A DNA stretch of 64,000 nucleotides from Phytoseiulus persimilis (taxonomy: Eukaryota; Arthropoda; Arachnida; Mesostigmata; Phytoseiidae), in contig CM075104.1 in the NCBI GenBank assembly GCA_037576195.1, positions 4,470,775-4,534,774 on the forward strand. The letters are read 5' to 3'. Shown one piece after another: positions 25,918 to 38,504 of this stretch (positions are counted from its first letter, which is position 1; each line of letters begins with the position of its first letter). Under the pieces are notes generated by a model, which was not told the DNA's origin, ran no database searches, and was given only the letters and a program-made list of their open reading frames with translations. A program made the position numbers and the translations under genes.

Positions 25918-26121
25918 ATGCTGTTCCAGAGTGAAGAAGGCATGCTTCCATTCTCGGAAGCCCAGATTCAGTTCGGAGATTTCGGGAGTATACTTTGTGA
26001 GCTCAATGGCGAGAATCAAGGAATGAGAGCTGCCCGCATGACTTGCGATGTCCAGAACATCGCTCACGACCCGAGAGACCCGGGACGAACCCGAATCTCA
26101 TGCGAAGCATACCTAATCTAG
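25918..26121 (+). CDS. Possible small gene or last exon, unknown protein
   Basis: An ATG-started frame of 67 codons ends at TAG (26119-26121). It includes SEAQIQFGDFGSILCELNG and GRTRISCEAYLI. A polyadenylation-like ATTAAA lies at 26138-26143, only 17 bp past the stop. Two other frames across the same DNA, one on each strand, are also open for more than 100 codons in places, so the reading frame is uncertain. No family was recognised. Confidence 0.2.
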   Translation: MLFQSEEGMLPFSEAQIQFGDFGSILCELNGENQGMRAARMTCDVQNIAHDPRDPGRTRISCEAYLI

Positions 26122-28908
26122 TATCGTCCTCTTTGCTATTAAAGTATCACTAGAAGCTAGAGTTCATCAGCAAGCTCCGCCGCTGCTGCCGTTTGCTTAG
26201 TCCGTGGTTGAGTGAGTGAGTAGCGGGGATCATAAGTTGGAATACCTACCAGCGACCAGCCGACTCGCGTTCACTGATCTCCGCTGACTGCTGGGGCCTC
26301 TACTCCAGGGCTACCTATACCGGAACACCTAAAGGTTCTTCAGCAGCTGGAACGAGTCCGAGTCAGTTCCGGTACGACGTGTGAAGTTGGACGAGGCACG
26401 GGAGCGTCCACTACGTTTAGTTTAGCTCACACTGAACGCAGTGAACGCTGCACCTCAGAGTGTGGTTTTGCAGAGGCGATCGTCTGATCCCCACACTTGT
26501 TTTTGTTGAACCTGCATTTGATTCGTTCTCGGTGCCCGGAACTCCAAGCTCCGAATCGGATCTCGAAGCAGATTTCATTTTCTTCGTTCTCCTCTGCGCA
26601 GCTGAAATCTGGGTCCGCCCAAACTGTATCCAAGGTCACGCTTTCGCTGCAACGGTTGTGCTGATCCGTGGATATCGTTGGAGTCTCTCGGCGATCTCGG
26701 TTTGGCGATAATCATCGAAAGTCACAAAGTAGACGCATTACCTACAAGTTGGAGTGGCTTCGGGCATAATCGAGATTCTTGTGCAGGTAACGACTCGTTG
26801 TTGGAGATGGTGGTTCAACAACTGCGAAGAGAGGTGACGGACATTGACTTGTTTACGGCTCTAGATGGTTCATTCGTCATCGGCATCAAGGACCTGTTCC
26901 TATGCCCGGGCCACACATTCCGGTCAATCGAGTACACTGAAACTCCGGTTTCCATTCACGTGTTTATCGTATTGTATGGCATGATCATATTTACCTGGAT
27001 GTATGTACCTATCGGCAGGGCCAAGAAGGGTAGCGTAACATCGAATTCCGATCGCATCCGATGCTGGGAGCCGCGAGAACCTTCAGCCCGTAGGCGCAAG
27101 CTTAGAGGATCTGTTGATGTTAGCCCCTAGACCGTAAGCATTGCGTTTACTGTTGGACTTTGACAGCTTCTGACCCTCGCGGGACCCACAAAGCCTTCGC
27201 GATGGAGTTCTAAGAGTTAGCTACGAACGACTCCGTACCCTTATGGACCAAGGAGTGAAGCTCCGGCATTCCGTCTCGAATCGGGCAAACAACTAAGATA
27301 ACTAAGAGAGCTCAACGGAGGCCGTCAGCTAATCGATCGACTAGATGGAATTGATGAATGTCGAGCACGCTATCGGGCACCACGGTGATAGCGCACCTGA
27401 CTATCCGACAACTGACTGGTCTATGATTTTGCCGATCCGACTCGCATGAGCTCGTGAGACTCATGGCGCATCGCTCATGACTTATACCTATGACCTTCGT
27501 AGTATCTTTTATGCGGGCAGTCTCTCAGAGGGCGATTCCGTTCTTGTTCGTTCAGGCGATTCCAATCCGAGCTCGTGGAAGGCTCGCGGGTCTCACTGAA
27601 TGCTTCCGGGAAGTTCCCATCAAGTAGGGGGGGGGGGGGGGCTCCTCTCCAACGGAGCTCGTCAGTCCAGGAGTCGCAAACAGGTTCAACCGTTCTCATG
27701 GTTCACCCCAACGACTTCACCGCATTTCGGTGTGATCAAGAAGTGGGGCTCGCACGGGAGCTGAAGGTTCGCGGGACGAACGATCAGGCTCCAACGAATT
27801 TCTCTCCCCCGCCCAGGCGGTCGAAAGATCAAAGACCGTCTCAAGCAGCCTGCTGGTTGTGAAACACTCCGGAGCTTCGTCGAAGATTCCCGTAGGAGAA
27901 TGCTGCCGAGCACTCGGAATTCCAGGACAGCTCTCCAAGTCAAAGTGAAGAATATATACATTTACATAGCGCGTCAGAGTGCTCCACACGACTGGACTCA
28001 ACGACTCCTCGCCTAAAACGGCGGGGTCTTCGATGCAACTTTGGCCAACGAATCTTGGGCAACTCGTTCAACGCTCTCATTTTCAGGATTCTTGACTTCC
28101 ATCGATCTGCGAAGCAATTTTCAGATGCGGGGAAGACCCGGCGGGATCGGGAGGTTGGCCGAAGACCGCAATGAATCCTGAGAACGAATGAGCCGCATAC
28201 CAGCTGCCGGAAGCCGGTCGAGGCGTTGAACTAGGCCCGAACAATTACGTGACGCCTACGATTTGGATGCGCGGTGTTCTATAGACACTGATTCACAGGG
28301 CTATACGATGTGGTTCCGGCTTGCGGGAAATCTGAAGTCGTACCTCATCTCGGAGGGAGGGGTGTTTCACGCTCCTGACGGATGATCATGACGATCCCCA
28401 CCGTCCACGGCGGACCGCTTCCAGCGATGATGCGATAGAGCGGATGAGTATAAGATACAGATAGGCCCGGAACTGATTTCTGAACGATTTCGGACCGTGA
28501 GGACAAAGGAACGCTGCTCAATGAAGCAACCTCAACGTTGACTGAGCTAGCCGAGAGAATGCTATGAAAACTCCGTGAAGAAGAGTTTCCGCTAATAATC
28601 AAGGCTGAGCGCAACGGCGTCGCTATGTTAGACCGACCCCGAGCCCAGTTCGCGATGTTGTGGAAATTGTTCTGATTGAGTCGTTTCCGAAGCTCAAAAT
28701 TAGCTGATGAAGAAGCCGTATGCTGAGAGTGGAACACTCCAGTCCTGGAAGTGGATTCGACCTCATGGAAACGTGCTGTCGAGGTCGATGTGGCACAGCA
28801 GTGAGCGTTCGATGGTTCTGCCGACTGCTGTGAATCCAAAACGAACGCAGCTTCCGCTCAGGGAGCGGAGAACCACGCGGTAAAAACTAGCGAAGCTAAA
28901 TGGGTTGA
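26122..28908. other. Unassigned region
   Basis: Open frames include minus 26427-26639, plus 26678-27130, minus 27475-27699, minus 27686-28001 and minus 28345-28839 (Ser/Thr-rich, 164 codons). None carries a recognisable motif. Confidence 0.35.
27627..27641 (+). repeat. G-run of 15
   Basis: Isolated mononucleotide G tract outside the minisatellite. On the minus strand it is read as a short proline run within an open frame. Confidence 0.85.
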
Positions 28909-29169
28909 TCAGAGGTTAGATCGTTGGATGAATTGGTTGCGATGAGTTTGTTCAAAGTTTGAAGTTGAGAGAGTACGAAGTGAGCGGGTGCTGCTGAGTG
29001 GACCGGTGGGTTGAAGGACGGTTGCACTTTCCGTGGAAATCATACTCGTCGTTTTCACATTCACATTGTAGATAGTTTTTGTCACGTTAGTCTTCTCATC
29101 GTATACCGTCGCATTGTGATTAATGCTTGTGGTCATGGCGAGTACCTCATCGTTACACATATCTTCCAA
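28909..29169 (-). CDS. Possible Thr/Ser/Asn-rich coding segment
   Basis: A minus-strand frame of 86 codons includes MTTSINHNATVYDEKTNVTK and SSTRSLRTLSTSNFEQTHRN and ends in a stop. It has internal ATGs, no signal peptide and several N-x-S/T sites. The adjoining minus frame at 29153-29386 is also coding-like, but the two cannot be joined with confidence. The product is unknown. Confidence 0.2.
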   Translation of the reverse strand: MEDMCNDEVLAMTTSINHNATVYDEKTNVTKTIYNVNVKTTSMISTESATVLQPTGPLSSTRSLRTLSTSNFEQTHRNQFIQRSNL

Positions 29170-29883
29170 GCCGATCGTTTGTCTTCTTGGTCTTGCTCTC
29201 AGCTACTACATTGTCAGTTGCCGCCAATGTTGACAAATCGCTGTACCGATCCCACGAGACCTTCGTAATGCGAACCATTCTGCTGCGTAAGGCTGTTGTC
29301 AGTGAATTTGAGACGAGAATTCGGCAGGTCGGCATTTCGGGAGCTTCTGTCGGGAGAAAAGAAGCTGGGATCGTTCGCAATTTCAATCGATCCTTGGATT
29401 TTCGATATTCTCAATAAATACAAAAATAAGTGGACACCATTTGGATTTTTCTTAGTCTTGAACACATCGTTAGGCGCTCTTTACTCCGGCCGACCGTGAG
29501 TTTCCTGTACACTGTAATATTTTTGGGGTACATATCGTAGTTCACTGAATTCTGTTCTCTGGTAGGGAATCGCGTAATCTTGCGAATGTCTTCGAACGCG
29601 GTAGCGTGTCGCCCGAATGACCGCGGATACGTACGTACGCTATGAATTTATCGAGTCTGGAAGTTGTGAGCAGACTAACTTTTAGCCTACTTGTGTCGCG
29701 GGATCGGGTAGGCATCGAGTTACTGCTACACGGTTTCAGTGTCTGCTTTAAACCTCTGCTACGTGGTTTGTTCCCTCTCTCTCTTTTCGGTAAGGGTTCT
29801 CTCCGTTCTATCTGAGAGCAGCAGTTTGACAAACGTTTTTCGTTCGCACTGTCGGTTTGTATTCATATCACTCGATAGAAGTG

Positions 29884-30261
29884 TCATGGCAATACACAGT
29901 AATCTATCTTTGTATTTATCGGGACTCTCAGATTTCTCCGCATTGCACCTCTGACAACATCAGTCAAATTATCCTTGAGTTTCATTTGGTCACCGTCTTT
30001 TCGATGGTGGCTGACGGAGTATCCTTCGTCGAATTTGTTGGCTACTATGAGCGTTCCCGCCGCCAACGATCTTCGAGCACTCGAACCATCTCTTTGGATG
30101 GCTTCCGTGGGTCCCAGTTGAAATTCGGTCCATGTGTCGGACTCTCGGTCCGTTTCCATTTGGAAACAGTTAGGCTGTTCACCTAGGTCGACCCGGCTCC
30201 CGCGATCGCGAGAACATACCGACGATCGTGACTTGAACTTGAAAGCATTGATTTGTTCCAA
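29884..30261 (-). CDS. Possible coding segment downstream of the globin gene
   Basis: A minus-strand frame of 125 codons contains an ATG reading METDRESDTWTEFQLGP, then SLAAGTLIVANKFDEGYSVS, ending at a stop. It lies about 250 bp beyond the globin stop, so it could be globin 3' untranslated sequence, a separate small gene or chance. A competing plus-strand frame (29857-30186) is open over the same DNA. No domain was recognised. Confidence 0.2.
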   Translation of the reverse strand: MEQINAFKFKSRSSVCSRDRGSRVDLGEQPNCFQMETDRESDTWTEFQLGPTEAIQRDGSSARRSLAAGTLIVANKFDEGYSVSHHRKDGDQMKLKDNLTDVVRGAMRRNLRVPINTKIDYCVLP

Positions 30262-30509
30262 AATGAGTTTGGCCGCCTCTGTGGTCAGTGCTTACTCGAA
30301 ATCTGACATCGCTCGACTATCCATCAGATTCCGGACGAGTGTCGCGACGTGTCAACAGCTCGTAAGAAATACGAAACGCGACGAGGGGGTCGTGAGGGGA
30401 TACAGGGGTGGAGGGAATGTACTCAGTAAACACGCAACGCCAAGGAGTATTCCGCGCAGCAACGTGGAGAATGCTCGAAGAGGGGGTATTCTCTCTCATG
30501 ATTGTTCCT

Positions 30510-33500
30510 CTACTCGGTGCCGTTCGCTTTGGTTTCGGCCATCGCGAAGCCTTCGACAAGGGTTTCCAGAATGAAGTGAATCGTGGTGTTGTAGATGTTT
30601 TCGATATTATCGGTGTAACGGTCTCCGAGTGTCAGCTTCACTGCTTCCAGGAATGGCTTCTCTATCAGCTGAAACGGAGCAGGAGAACAGAGTTAGAGCC
30701 CTGCACGAGTCTGTCCGCTATTCCAGGGAGAATTCGCTAGGAGTTTCGAAGTCACTTTGCAGACGTCGTGTTACGAAAGTCAGTGAACTTCGTTTCGAGA
30801 GTTCGATGTTGCTTCCGGCGGAGCTCTCCGAGACGGTTCCAAGAACGATAGAGAAGCAGCGAAAAACCCATGAGGCTTTTCCGGCGAATATTTCTAGCGT
30901 CTGGGACGAGACACGTGTCTGGCTGAGTCTCGACGGGACATCGCCGTGGAACACAGCGCGAAGCACGAAGACTCACGGCTGCTGTTTATGGACTCACACG
31001 AAGGCATGGAACGTATGGAAGGTATGGAACACACCATGGAAGACACCACGCTGCTTCCAGGGGATATCAGCCAGAACGTGAAAACTTCAGCAGAGTTTCT
31101 TTCATTGTTGAACTGCTGGAGCTTTGTGTGCAAGGAGGCGATCTGCCGAAGTTAGCCAAATCCGGCCCGGACGGCAACGGGACACCATCCGGCGCGCAGT
31201 TAACCGTTCTCGCCTCCCCCGGAAAGTCTTCGCAACAAAAACCCGGAACTATTCCGATTCCATATCCACGAGCTCCGTCAAGATTCATCAGCCTGATAAC
31301 GTATCTGGAGTGAGCCTGCTGAAACCTCGCATGGATGGTGGAAGCAATGTTTCCGGAGCGTTATTTCCGAAACACTTCGCCAAGACGAACGGAGTGACGA
31401 CGCCGACCAGAGCAAACTCACGCCCTACTCGAATACGACATATCAAACGCATTCACAACAACGACAGTCTACCACTTGTAAGCTCGTCAGACGGAGTTGA
31501 GTTCCCAATGCGCAGATTTCGCGTCCCGGGCCATGGCTGGAGAATAAAGGGCACTCCGAGCGATGCGAGCGTGAGTTGAGCTAGAGATCAGAAGATGGGA
31601 TCGCAGAACTCACCCAAAAGTATTCTTTTTTGAAGCCTTTGATTTTATAATGCATCCCCCCGGCGTTGTGCAGATATTCGAGGAAGTAGTCAAGGTTGTC
31701 CAGAGAGTTGATGCCCTCGTCTAGGGTGGTCATGACGAGGGACGCATGTTGGCCCAACTCCATGGATTCACGTTGCGATTCCTCTGTCTTCAGAGCCTGA
31801 AAACTGCAAACGGAAAAGGGTCCAATTATTCCGCCTGAGCTCCTCGCGTCGGGCCCTCAACTCGGATTGTCGGAGCATCGAAGAGAGCTTTTCTGCTCGG
31901 ACTGCTCCTGGTGAGCGCTGCGGGGGATTCCGCTCGGTCGTGAACGTCGATGGGGATTTCGGAATCGAACGGGCGAACCGTCGATCTCATCTTGGGCGAG
32001 GTTCAAATAATCTTCCTCGGCCTGCCCGGATAAACGAATGGATGGTGCAACAGCTCGTGTATCGAATCTCCCGGCCACATGTGTGTGTGTGTGTGTGTGT
32101 GTGTGGCTAAAAACAGACACTCCGACGATGCCTGCGGTGAGCCCACGTGCAGTGTGCGAGTTGAACGATGGCGTGCTCGAGCTCAGGTTCACTGGGGCAA
32201 GATGGTCACTATCTTGATCAGCCCACGAGATTCTGCGAGATCTCCGACCGGCCGGCAGGCATCGGACACAATCAGCCCGCGCTCGAACAAAAGCGAGGTG
32301 TCCTCTCGTCCGACGGGACTTTCGACCGAGGAGCTCCTGAGATGGTTCGATTCTCGCACACAGAAACAGACGTATTCTCCCCACAAAAGCCAAGCGTGAG
32401 GATTCAATATCGCGTGAGAGACAGACGAACAAAAGATATCGAAGCAGCTGTTGACTGCTGGGACAGGGTCGGGATTCACCGCAGAAATGTTCCAGCTCGT
32501 CATTCAGCTCGCCACACTGAGAGCTGTTTACGGGAGTCCTGTTTTCCTGGTCCCTCGAGCTCCTCTTTTCAGTCGAGTGAAATCGGAGACAGGCTTCTCC
32601 GCCCGTCTCGCGAGACACATGGTTTATTGAGAACAAGCACGGTCAGCTCCCCAAACATGCTTCTCCAACTCCCGGGAAAAAGATATCTGAGGACAGTTGG
32701 CTGCGTTCCGTCTCGTAAAAAGGGACGCAGCTCGGAGACAGCAGTTTTCGCGATAAATAATCTGAGAGCGATCGGCGTTCCTGAACACTGTACGATATGC
32801 GGGGGCTCCGGCTAAAGACCGCGAAATAAGCGTATTTGGTCGGCGATCACACGGATTCAGCTGTCCGACTCCGACTGAATTCTTTTGCTGTTCGGACGAT
32901 CCGTCGACGTCGCACAACGCAGAGTTGAAATCCGCGCCGACTCCGAGTTATTTTTCGAGGAGCCGACCTTGAACATACGCGAACGTCCGCAGACGGCGTG
33001 CGATCCATGGACCGTTGTTCTCTACGCGGAACCGCTCTCATGGATATTGTCTATAGCTGCGTCATAGCTTTTGCAGTCAACGAACCAGTCAACCGGCTGA
33101 GTGACTGCGCCCGAGACGGCTCGCAGAAGCAGGGTTCGGCACCCGCCGGCGACAGCGGACTTTGATCCGGCATGGCCTGGCATCCGTCTGCGGATTCCAA
33201 GGCCGATACGCATGTTGTCGGGACGATTCGGGACCCTTGAGCGCCACCATTGATTACAGCCATTGTGGCAATTAGCCGCATTGGCCCAAATCGACGACCG
33301 ACTTCGTCGTAACAGGCTCTCTCAAGGAATCGTGCACGCCCATCCGGAGTGTCTGATCGTCTGAACAGGATCTGAGCCACAGTTGGCCGTGACCTCTGGG
33401 TTCTTGCCCGTTTGCGCTCTTTCCTCGAAGGCGCGACTCCGAGAAATGCTGCCGCGTTGGAGGCTCTCCAGCAGAGTTTGAAGCAGTCGCGGTCGGAAGG

Positions 33501-34014
33501 GGTCGCGTGAAGGCGCTACATTCCATTGCCGCTGCTCCTCAGAGAACAATCCGAATCCCCATGCGATCGGCTGGAGCCAATACTGGCGCCTCCTGTCGAT
33601 AGCTCGGACCCCCATCAGCAGCTGACCGTGTCAATAGCCGTCAGAAATCCCCAAATCGATCAGAACCGCGTCAGTTCTTCGCATCGGGGAGTTCTCTGTC
33701 GATTGCACCAAAAGCGAGAACAGCAACAACGCACTGAGGAGGAGTCTTGCTTACCTGGTGAAAAGGTCGAGCAGCTCTTCGTTCTGTTTGAATAGCCGCA
33801 CAAACATCTCGACTCCCGTCGGCTCCATAGCACGGGCGATGGCCTTCCATGACTTTGAGATGGAGAAGATTTGACGTGTTGTCAGAGGAGAACGCGGGTC
33901 CGGTGGAGGTGGTGGCGGTGGGTCCTCGACGTCCCCCACGCGGCCAACGCCCGCTGATCTTTCGCTACCTTTGTGGACTAGCGAGGTGACCGCTTTGCTC
34001 AGGGTGCAACCCAT
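30510..34014 (-). CDS. Globin X-like membrane-anchored globin
   Basis: Three exons, 33755-34014, 31614-31803 and 30510-30668, join in frame (phases 2 and 0) into 202 residues. The heme pocket is complete: Phe85 at CD1 (LLDLFT), distal His106 at E7 (LGQHASLVM) and proximal His138 at F8 (AGGMHYKIKGF), so six-coordinate heme is possible. The N terminus is MGCTLSK, a match to the Gly2 myristoylation and Cys3 palmitoylation signal known for globin X, so the protein is probably tethered to the inner membrane face. A 45-residue N-terminal extension includes seven prolines (32-38). The C-terminal part includes LIEKPFLEAVKLTLGDRYTD, as in other arthropod globins. Intron 2 sits at the ancient G7.0 position. 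Intron 1 is phase 2 in codon 87, in the CD corner, not at the classical B12.2. Such globins are thought to act in redox or nitrite chemistry rather than bulk oxygen transport. Confidence 0.92.
30669..31613 (-). other. Globin intron 2 (945 bp)
   Basis: The donor is GTGAGT after Trp150 and the acceptor is TTTCAG before LIEKPF. It contains a short ATGGAANGT triplication near 31009-31035. A plus-strand open frame (30946-31155) crosses it but has no recognised domain. Confidence 0.85.
31804..33754 (-). other. Globin intron 1 (1951 bp)
   Basis: The donor is GTAAGC and the acceptor TTTGCAG. It contains a GT microsatellite. Long open frames within it (minus 31857-32636, which reads His-Thr repeats through the microsatellite; plus 32168-32815) have no domain support and are treated as chance. 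Confidence 0.85.
32080..32105 (+). repeat. (TG)13 microsatellite
   Basis: An uninterrupted TG dinucleotide run within globin intron 1. Confidence 0.95.
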
Positions 34015-37000
34015 TCTCCACAGCCTCTTCTTCGACTTCGAGCTAGCCACGGCTGCCGTCTTGGCCGCGTTGGGGATACGCAATCGACAATGACAACACC
34101 GGTCCGAACACCACGCTCTTACTCCTCCTCCCCGCTTTCCTCGCTAGCTCGCTGGAAATTCCGGAATTTCTCCTCGTTCCCTTTCTGTATCACACTCACT
34201 CACTCACGCACGCACTCACACCCGACGCTTCCTCTCCGAAGCGTTCACGCGGCCGGCAGGAGCGGCTCGAACGGGCGGGGAGACGCGTACGCTGCAGGCA
34301 CCGGCAATGCACGTGCGAACGAACGTCGCGGGTCGTGCAGAACCGAACCGTGTGAGTTTTCGTTGTTTAGGCTTTCACTTCGTGATGGGAGCGCCTCTCC
34401 ACCTGAGCCGCGCACCCATTGAGTTGTTCGAGCATCGTCGGTTGGAAGGTCCTAAACTCCAGAAGCCGCGTCCCCTGTGCGCGGCGTCATTATCGTCGAC
34501 AAGAGTTTCCGGGTGTTCCCTGGAAAGAAGGAGAAGACATTTTTAGGTATACCGCCGAGTCCTCTCCTGCTCCTCAGACCTCGAAGCCACTCGGTCGCCT
34601 TCGAGTAGAGCGAGGAGCTCCAGCCGCCGACCAGGCAGCAGAGCTGTTTTTCCATCCTCTCAGGAGTTCGGGGAGAAGAGCGAGGAAGCGCCAAGGAGAA
34701 CGAATGGCGGCTCGAGCACTTTCAGGGGATTCTCGAAATGCAGGGCAATGCTCTTCCTCAACGCACGAGCCAGTGCATCAATGCTCGATCCCTCATCGCG
34801 CGCTTCCACCGGAATTTCGACAAAAGTTTCACTAAGATCGTTTCAAAAACCTTCCACGGGTTGTTTCGTAGTCGGGATCATGCTGCAACGAGTGAGCAAG
34901 TCGGCCCGACCGGCGAAAACCGAGAAGGGACGACCGATGTTGTTGTGAATCTGTCACTTTGTTATTCCCCCTCCCCTCCCCCGCTAATCCTTGGCCGAAT
35001 GCGCTGATTAACTTCACGTTTCCTCACATTGATCTTTTGTATCGACTCGCAAACTGATTGATTGATAGACTTATAAGCTCAAACCCCTATCCGCCTCTTG
35101 GGAGAGCCGAAAGTGAATCTGGGGGTCGTTTCCACTCAACATATCACTTGTCACTGTCCAATGAGGGGAACGATTTTTACCACCTTAGGCTCGGGCTATT
35201 CAATGACACTTTACAACGTTCCTCTCCCGACGGAAAATCACGGGGCTCGATTACGCGGTCGTTCACTGCTGTATTCGGCTTTTCTGTTGCTAGCTGTGCG
35301 ACGGCAGGACGATTTCGTGACGGATCGGCTTTTATCACCGCGAAACTCGGATTGGCCCGCGTCCAACAGATGTCTTATTGTTCCGCGGCGCTCCCTGTCT
35401 TGCAGCGTCATTTTCCCAAACGGGTTCCATTTATCTATTCATCGATTCCGTTCCGAGTGCACAGGGCGTCCGATCCAAGTCCTGTCGGAAACTCTCGAAG
35501 CCCATCCAGCGAGCATCGCTCATCGCAGCCCGTTCCTCTCCGTATCGAGACTACCCCTCTGGAATCTTCGCGCTTTCGAAAGTAGATCGCTGTGAGTTTC
35601 GCATTGATTTCCCTAAGCTTGCGCAAGACTTTTGAGCGGAGTATTAGAAGAGTGGGAGGCTCCAAGTTTGTTTCCACGAATTTCCGCAGCCGGCAGATCC
35701 GACGACGGAAGCCGCAGCGACGAACGACGTCCACCGAAGCGTCACAAGGCCGCGCGCAAACACCTGGGCGTTTCCAGATTCTGTGCCGAGTGTTTATTCG
35801 GCGATTTTGAAATCCCCTCCATGGCGGCCGTCGAAAACAGTTTAGGCTCATTAAAATGCGTCCCGTGACTGTCTTTGTGACGACGATGTCCGCCGAGTTT
35901 GAAGAGATATGGAACAAATTCCGTAATTTGGTTTGCCGAGAGAATCCATTACAAGCTCTCAGACGTCGACGGCCGACGATGGTGCTCACGTTCCACTAAC
36001 TCGCTCGCAACTAGGTCTCGACCAAACAAAATTCCATCTTGGCCCGGGATGCCCACTTCAACAACTCTCGCGACGGCTGAATCAATTTGCCCCGTTGGCC
36101 ACCGTGGAGCGGATCCGTTTCTGTGCCGAAATTCGATGGAAAACCCGGATATTTCTGCTTTATGAGCGTTTTTCCTCCGCCTCAAACCATGAATCGCGCG
36201 ACCATCCATCTCGAATCTCTCAATTTGTGCCGGGATCTATTGTAGTCGTGTAAAATATGGAGCCACGTCTATTCTGGCTCGCCACGGCATCGGAACATAT
36301 TTATAGCTGCGAGAGACTTTTGAAAAATGAGTAGCCTGCACTCCGGAGTCCCAACATTGGATCAAAGATGCCACAGTGGCAAAGCAACCAGGGGAATAGC
36401 AAAACAAATTGCCGTGATTTTTCTCTCCGAACGGATTGCGTCGATTTTGACCGCTTGCCAAGCCCAAGCAGGGTTCCACTCAAGCATAGGAAAAAAATCA
36501 AGACGGGACAGAACAAGTGGCAATGCCGCTTGTTCCGCAAATCCGCTGCCGCAGCGCTACGTGGTCGAGTCGCGCTCAGCGATGCAAATGCTATTCCACC
36601 GATTGGAATACGATGAGCGCGAGGAGGAAACGTGCTGACGAGCGCGTTGGTCGAGGACTTCATGCTGTCCTCCAGCACATTCGTGGGGGGCGCAGGTCAG
36701 CTGCAGCTACATTATTGAGGAACGCAGCAGGCAGGCAAATCCACGACGGCAAACCGAGAGTTCGAGAACCCACACGAGCTCCAGCAGACTCGGAATGCCC
36801 GTTCACGAACCAGCCTCCTTTTTTTCCCATGGCAGGAGGGGAAATCTCTTCGGATATATACCAGCCTCCGTTGGAACGAACATCGCGCACGACGAAGTGA
36901 AGCCTCCAGGAACTTTCGTTCGCATTGCTCTGACAAAACTGAGGTGATCTGACCATGCGATAATGCAGCGGCAGAATCGACCTACAGTTTGACACTTTCG

Positions 37001-38336
37001 AGACGGAGTCTCTCGAGGCCGATACGGAGAGAAAGACTCCGCGGGAGCGTTCGCACTGGCGCCCGCAATGTCCAAACGGATTTCGAGCGCCTGAGAAACC
37101 AACGGCGATGCCGAACACGGGCTTTCTTCGCGAACGATTCCCCGAGTTTTTCTCTCGTTCTGAAACGTGTTCGGAATCTTACACTCCTCAACCGATTGAA
37201 AAGTCTGGGCCACGCCGAAATGAAAGACGGCGTAGACGTCCCGCCAAAAGTGTCGTTCGACCGAACAACCGCGCGAGCGGAGGCTTTCGAACGCAGAAAG
37301 ACAGCTGGCCACTCGGCTATCTTCTTGGAGAAGCTTAGGCGTTTCCGGGGAGAACACTTCCGTTCTAAAGGGAGCCTCGACCGGTTCGTCCCGACGATTC
37401 GCCCATCCTTCCTCGCTGGGGCCGCTGATGGGAAACCAAGTGACCACTGGGAGGGAACCGTGGGGCTGGTTTCCGCTCATCCCGGTACTCTTCTAACCCG
37501 AGACTCCAGTTCCGTTCAGCACTCGAATTCCGCCGCCACTTCAACTCGTGGTTTCTGCACTCGAATCCTCCGTGGAGTTCGCCGTGAGAAAATCTCCCAT
37601 GGAACATCGAATGACCCATCCGATATCACCGACGCCGGTCTGAAAGACTCCTCCCGAGCCTTCAGAGGACCTACGGAGACAGACGCGCGCGCGCACACAC
37701 ACACACACATACACACGCAGAATAGTTGTCCGGCTGAGCCGATCACAGCTCGTGATGAGTCGTTCCCATAGAACGCGCAACTCATTGTAGAGCATTTCAT
37801 GATTAAGTGTTCATTCGAGCGGAGCTCATTTACGAAGGGACCAGCTCTCAGATTATCCTCAATCGATGTCGCCTCCGGTTGCAGGCTGCCATGTCGATTC
37901 CTGCGCAGGGCTTCTCAACTCGATTTACATTGCCGAATCCATCAAACAGTCGAAGGTTTGAGTTTCGGCCAGAGACACCACCGCGCGATTCTCGGCACAT
38001 CTAACCGTGCGTGGAATTTGCTGTGTTCCTCGATCGGGTTGTTCTGTTCAGAGGGCTCGTTGGAGTCGTTCGCGATGCTGACCAACGGCCGAGGGTGTAA
38101 TCGCCCGCCATGATCGTCCGGGCGATGGTTAATGAGGCTCCAGCTGATTCCGGGAAGCTATAAGATCAGATAACACCTTATCTCGCGGGAGCGATTGGCG
38201 GAATTGTGCCAGCACCACTTCCAATGAGTATGCTAATCAAATACCCTGTGGCAATTATAGACGAAAGGTCAAGTCTGACGTTCAAACGGCGGCCACGAGG
38301 TGGGCAGCGTGCACTCGGGAGAGGTAAGGGGGGACC
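34015..38336. other. Region upstream of the globin gene, unassigned
   Basis: Many open frames lie on both strands here, the longest minus 36803-37480 (225 codons) and plus 36989-37771 (260 codons), which overlap each other. The region is poor in stop words, and neither frame contains a recognised domain; the longer one runs through a CA microsatellite. The segment next to 34014 should include the globin promoter, but no TATA box was seen. Confidence 0.4.
37683..37716 (+). repeat. (CG)/(CA) microsatellite
   Basis: A short CG run passes into CA repeats, interrupted once by a T. Confidence 0.9.
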
Positions 38337-38504
38337 ATGTTCTATATGTACAGCGAACTCCCGGGAACGATAATCGGAGTTGCATACTATGATCCAGGAC
38401 GCAGAGGCCCGATCGAGTACCGCTCCAAAAACTGGTTTCGTGTTGAGTCGTTGCTGGGCTCTAGAATTTCTGAGGTGATATCATCCAGTTGCATCATGCT
38501 ATAA
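38337..38504 (+). CDS. Small open reading frame, 55 codons
   Basis: From an ATG at 38337 the frame reads MFYMYSELPGTIIGVAYYDP and ends in GSRISEVISSSCIML and TAA. It is aromatic-rich and protein-like, but the opposite strand is also open here (minus 38387-39142, 251 codons). No family was recognised for either, and it may be chance. Confidence 0.15.
   Translation: MFYMYSELPGTIIGVAYYDPGRRGPIEYRSKNWFRVESLLGSRISEVISSSCIML

Noticed and set aside
31857-32636. 259-codon minus frame as a separate gene
   Set aside because: It lies wholly inside globin intron 1 and reads through a TG microsatellite as His-Thr repeats.
36989-37771. 260-codon plus frame
   Set aside because: It overlaps an equally open 225-codon minus frame, crosses a CA microsatellite and has no domain; the local sequence is poor in stop words.
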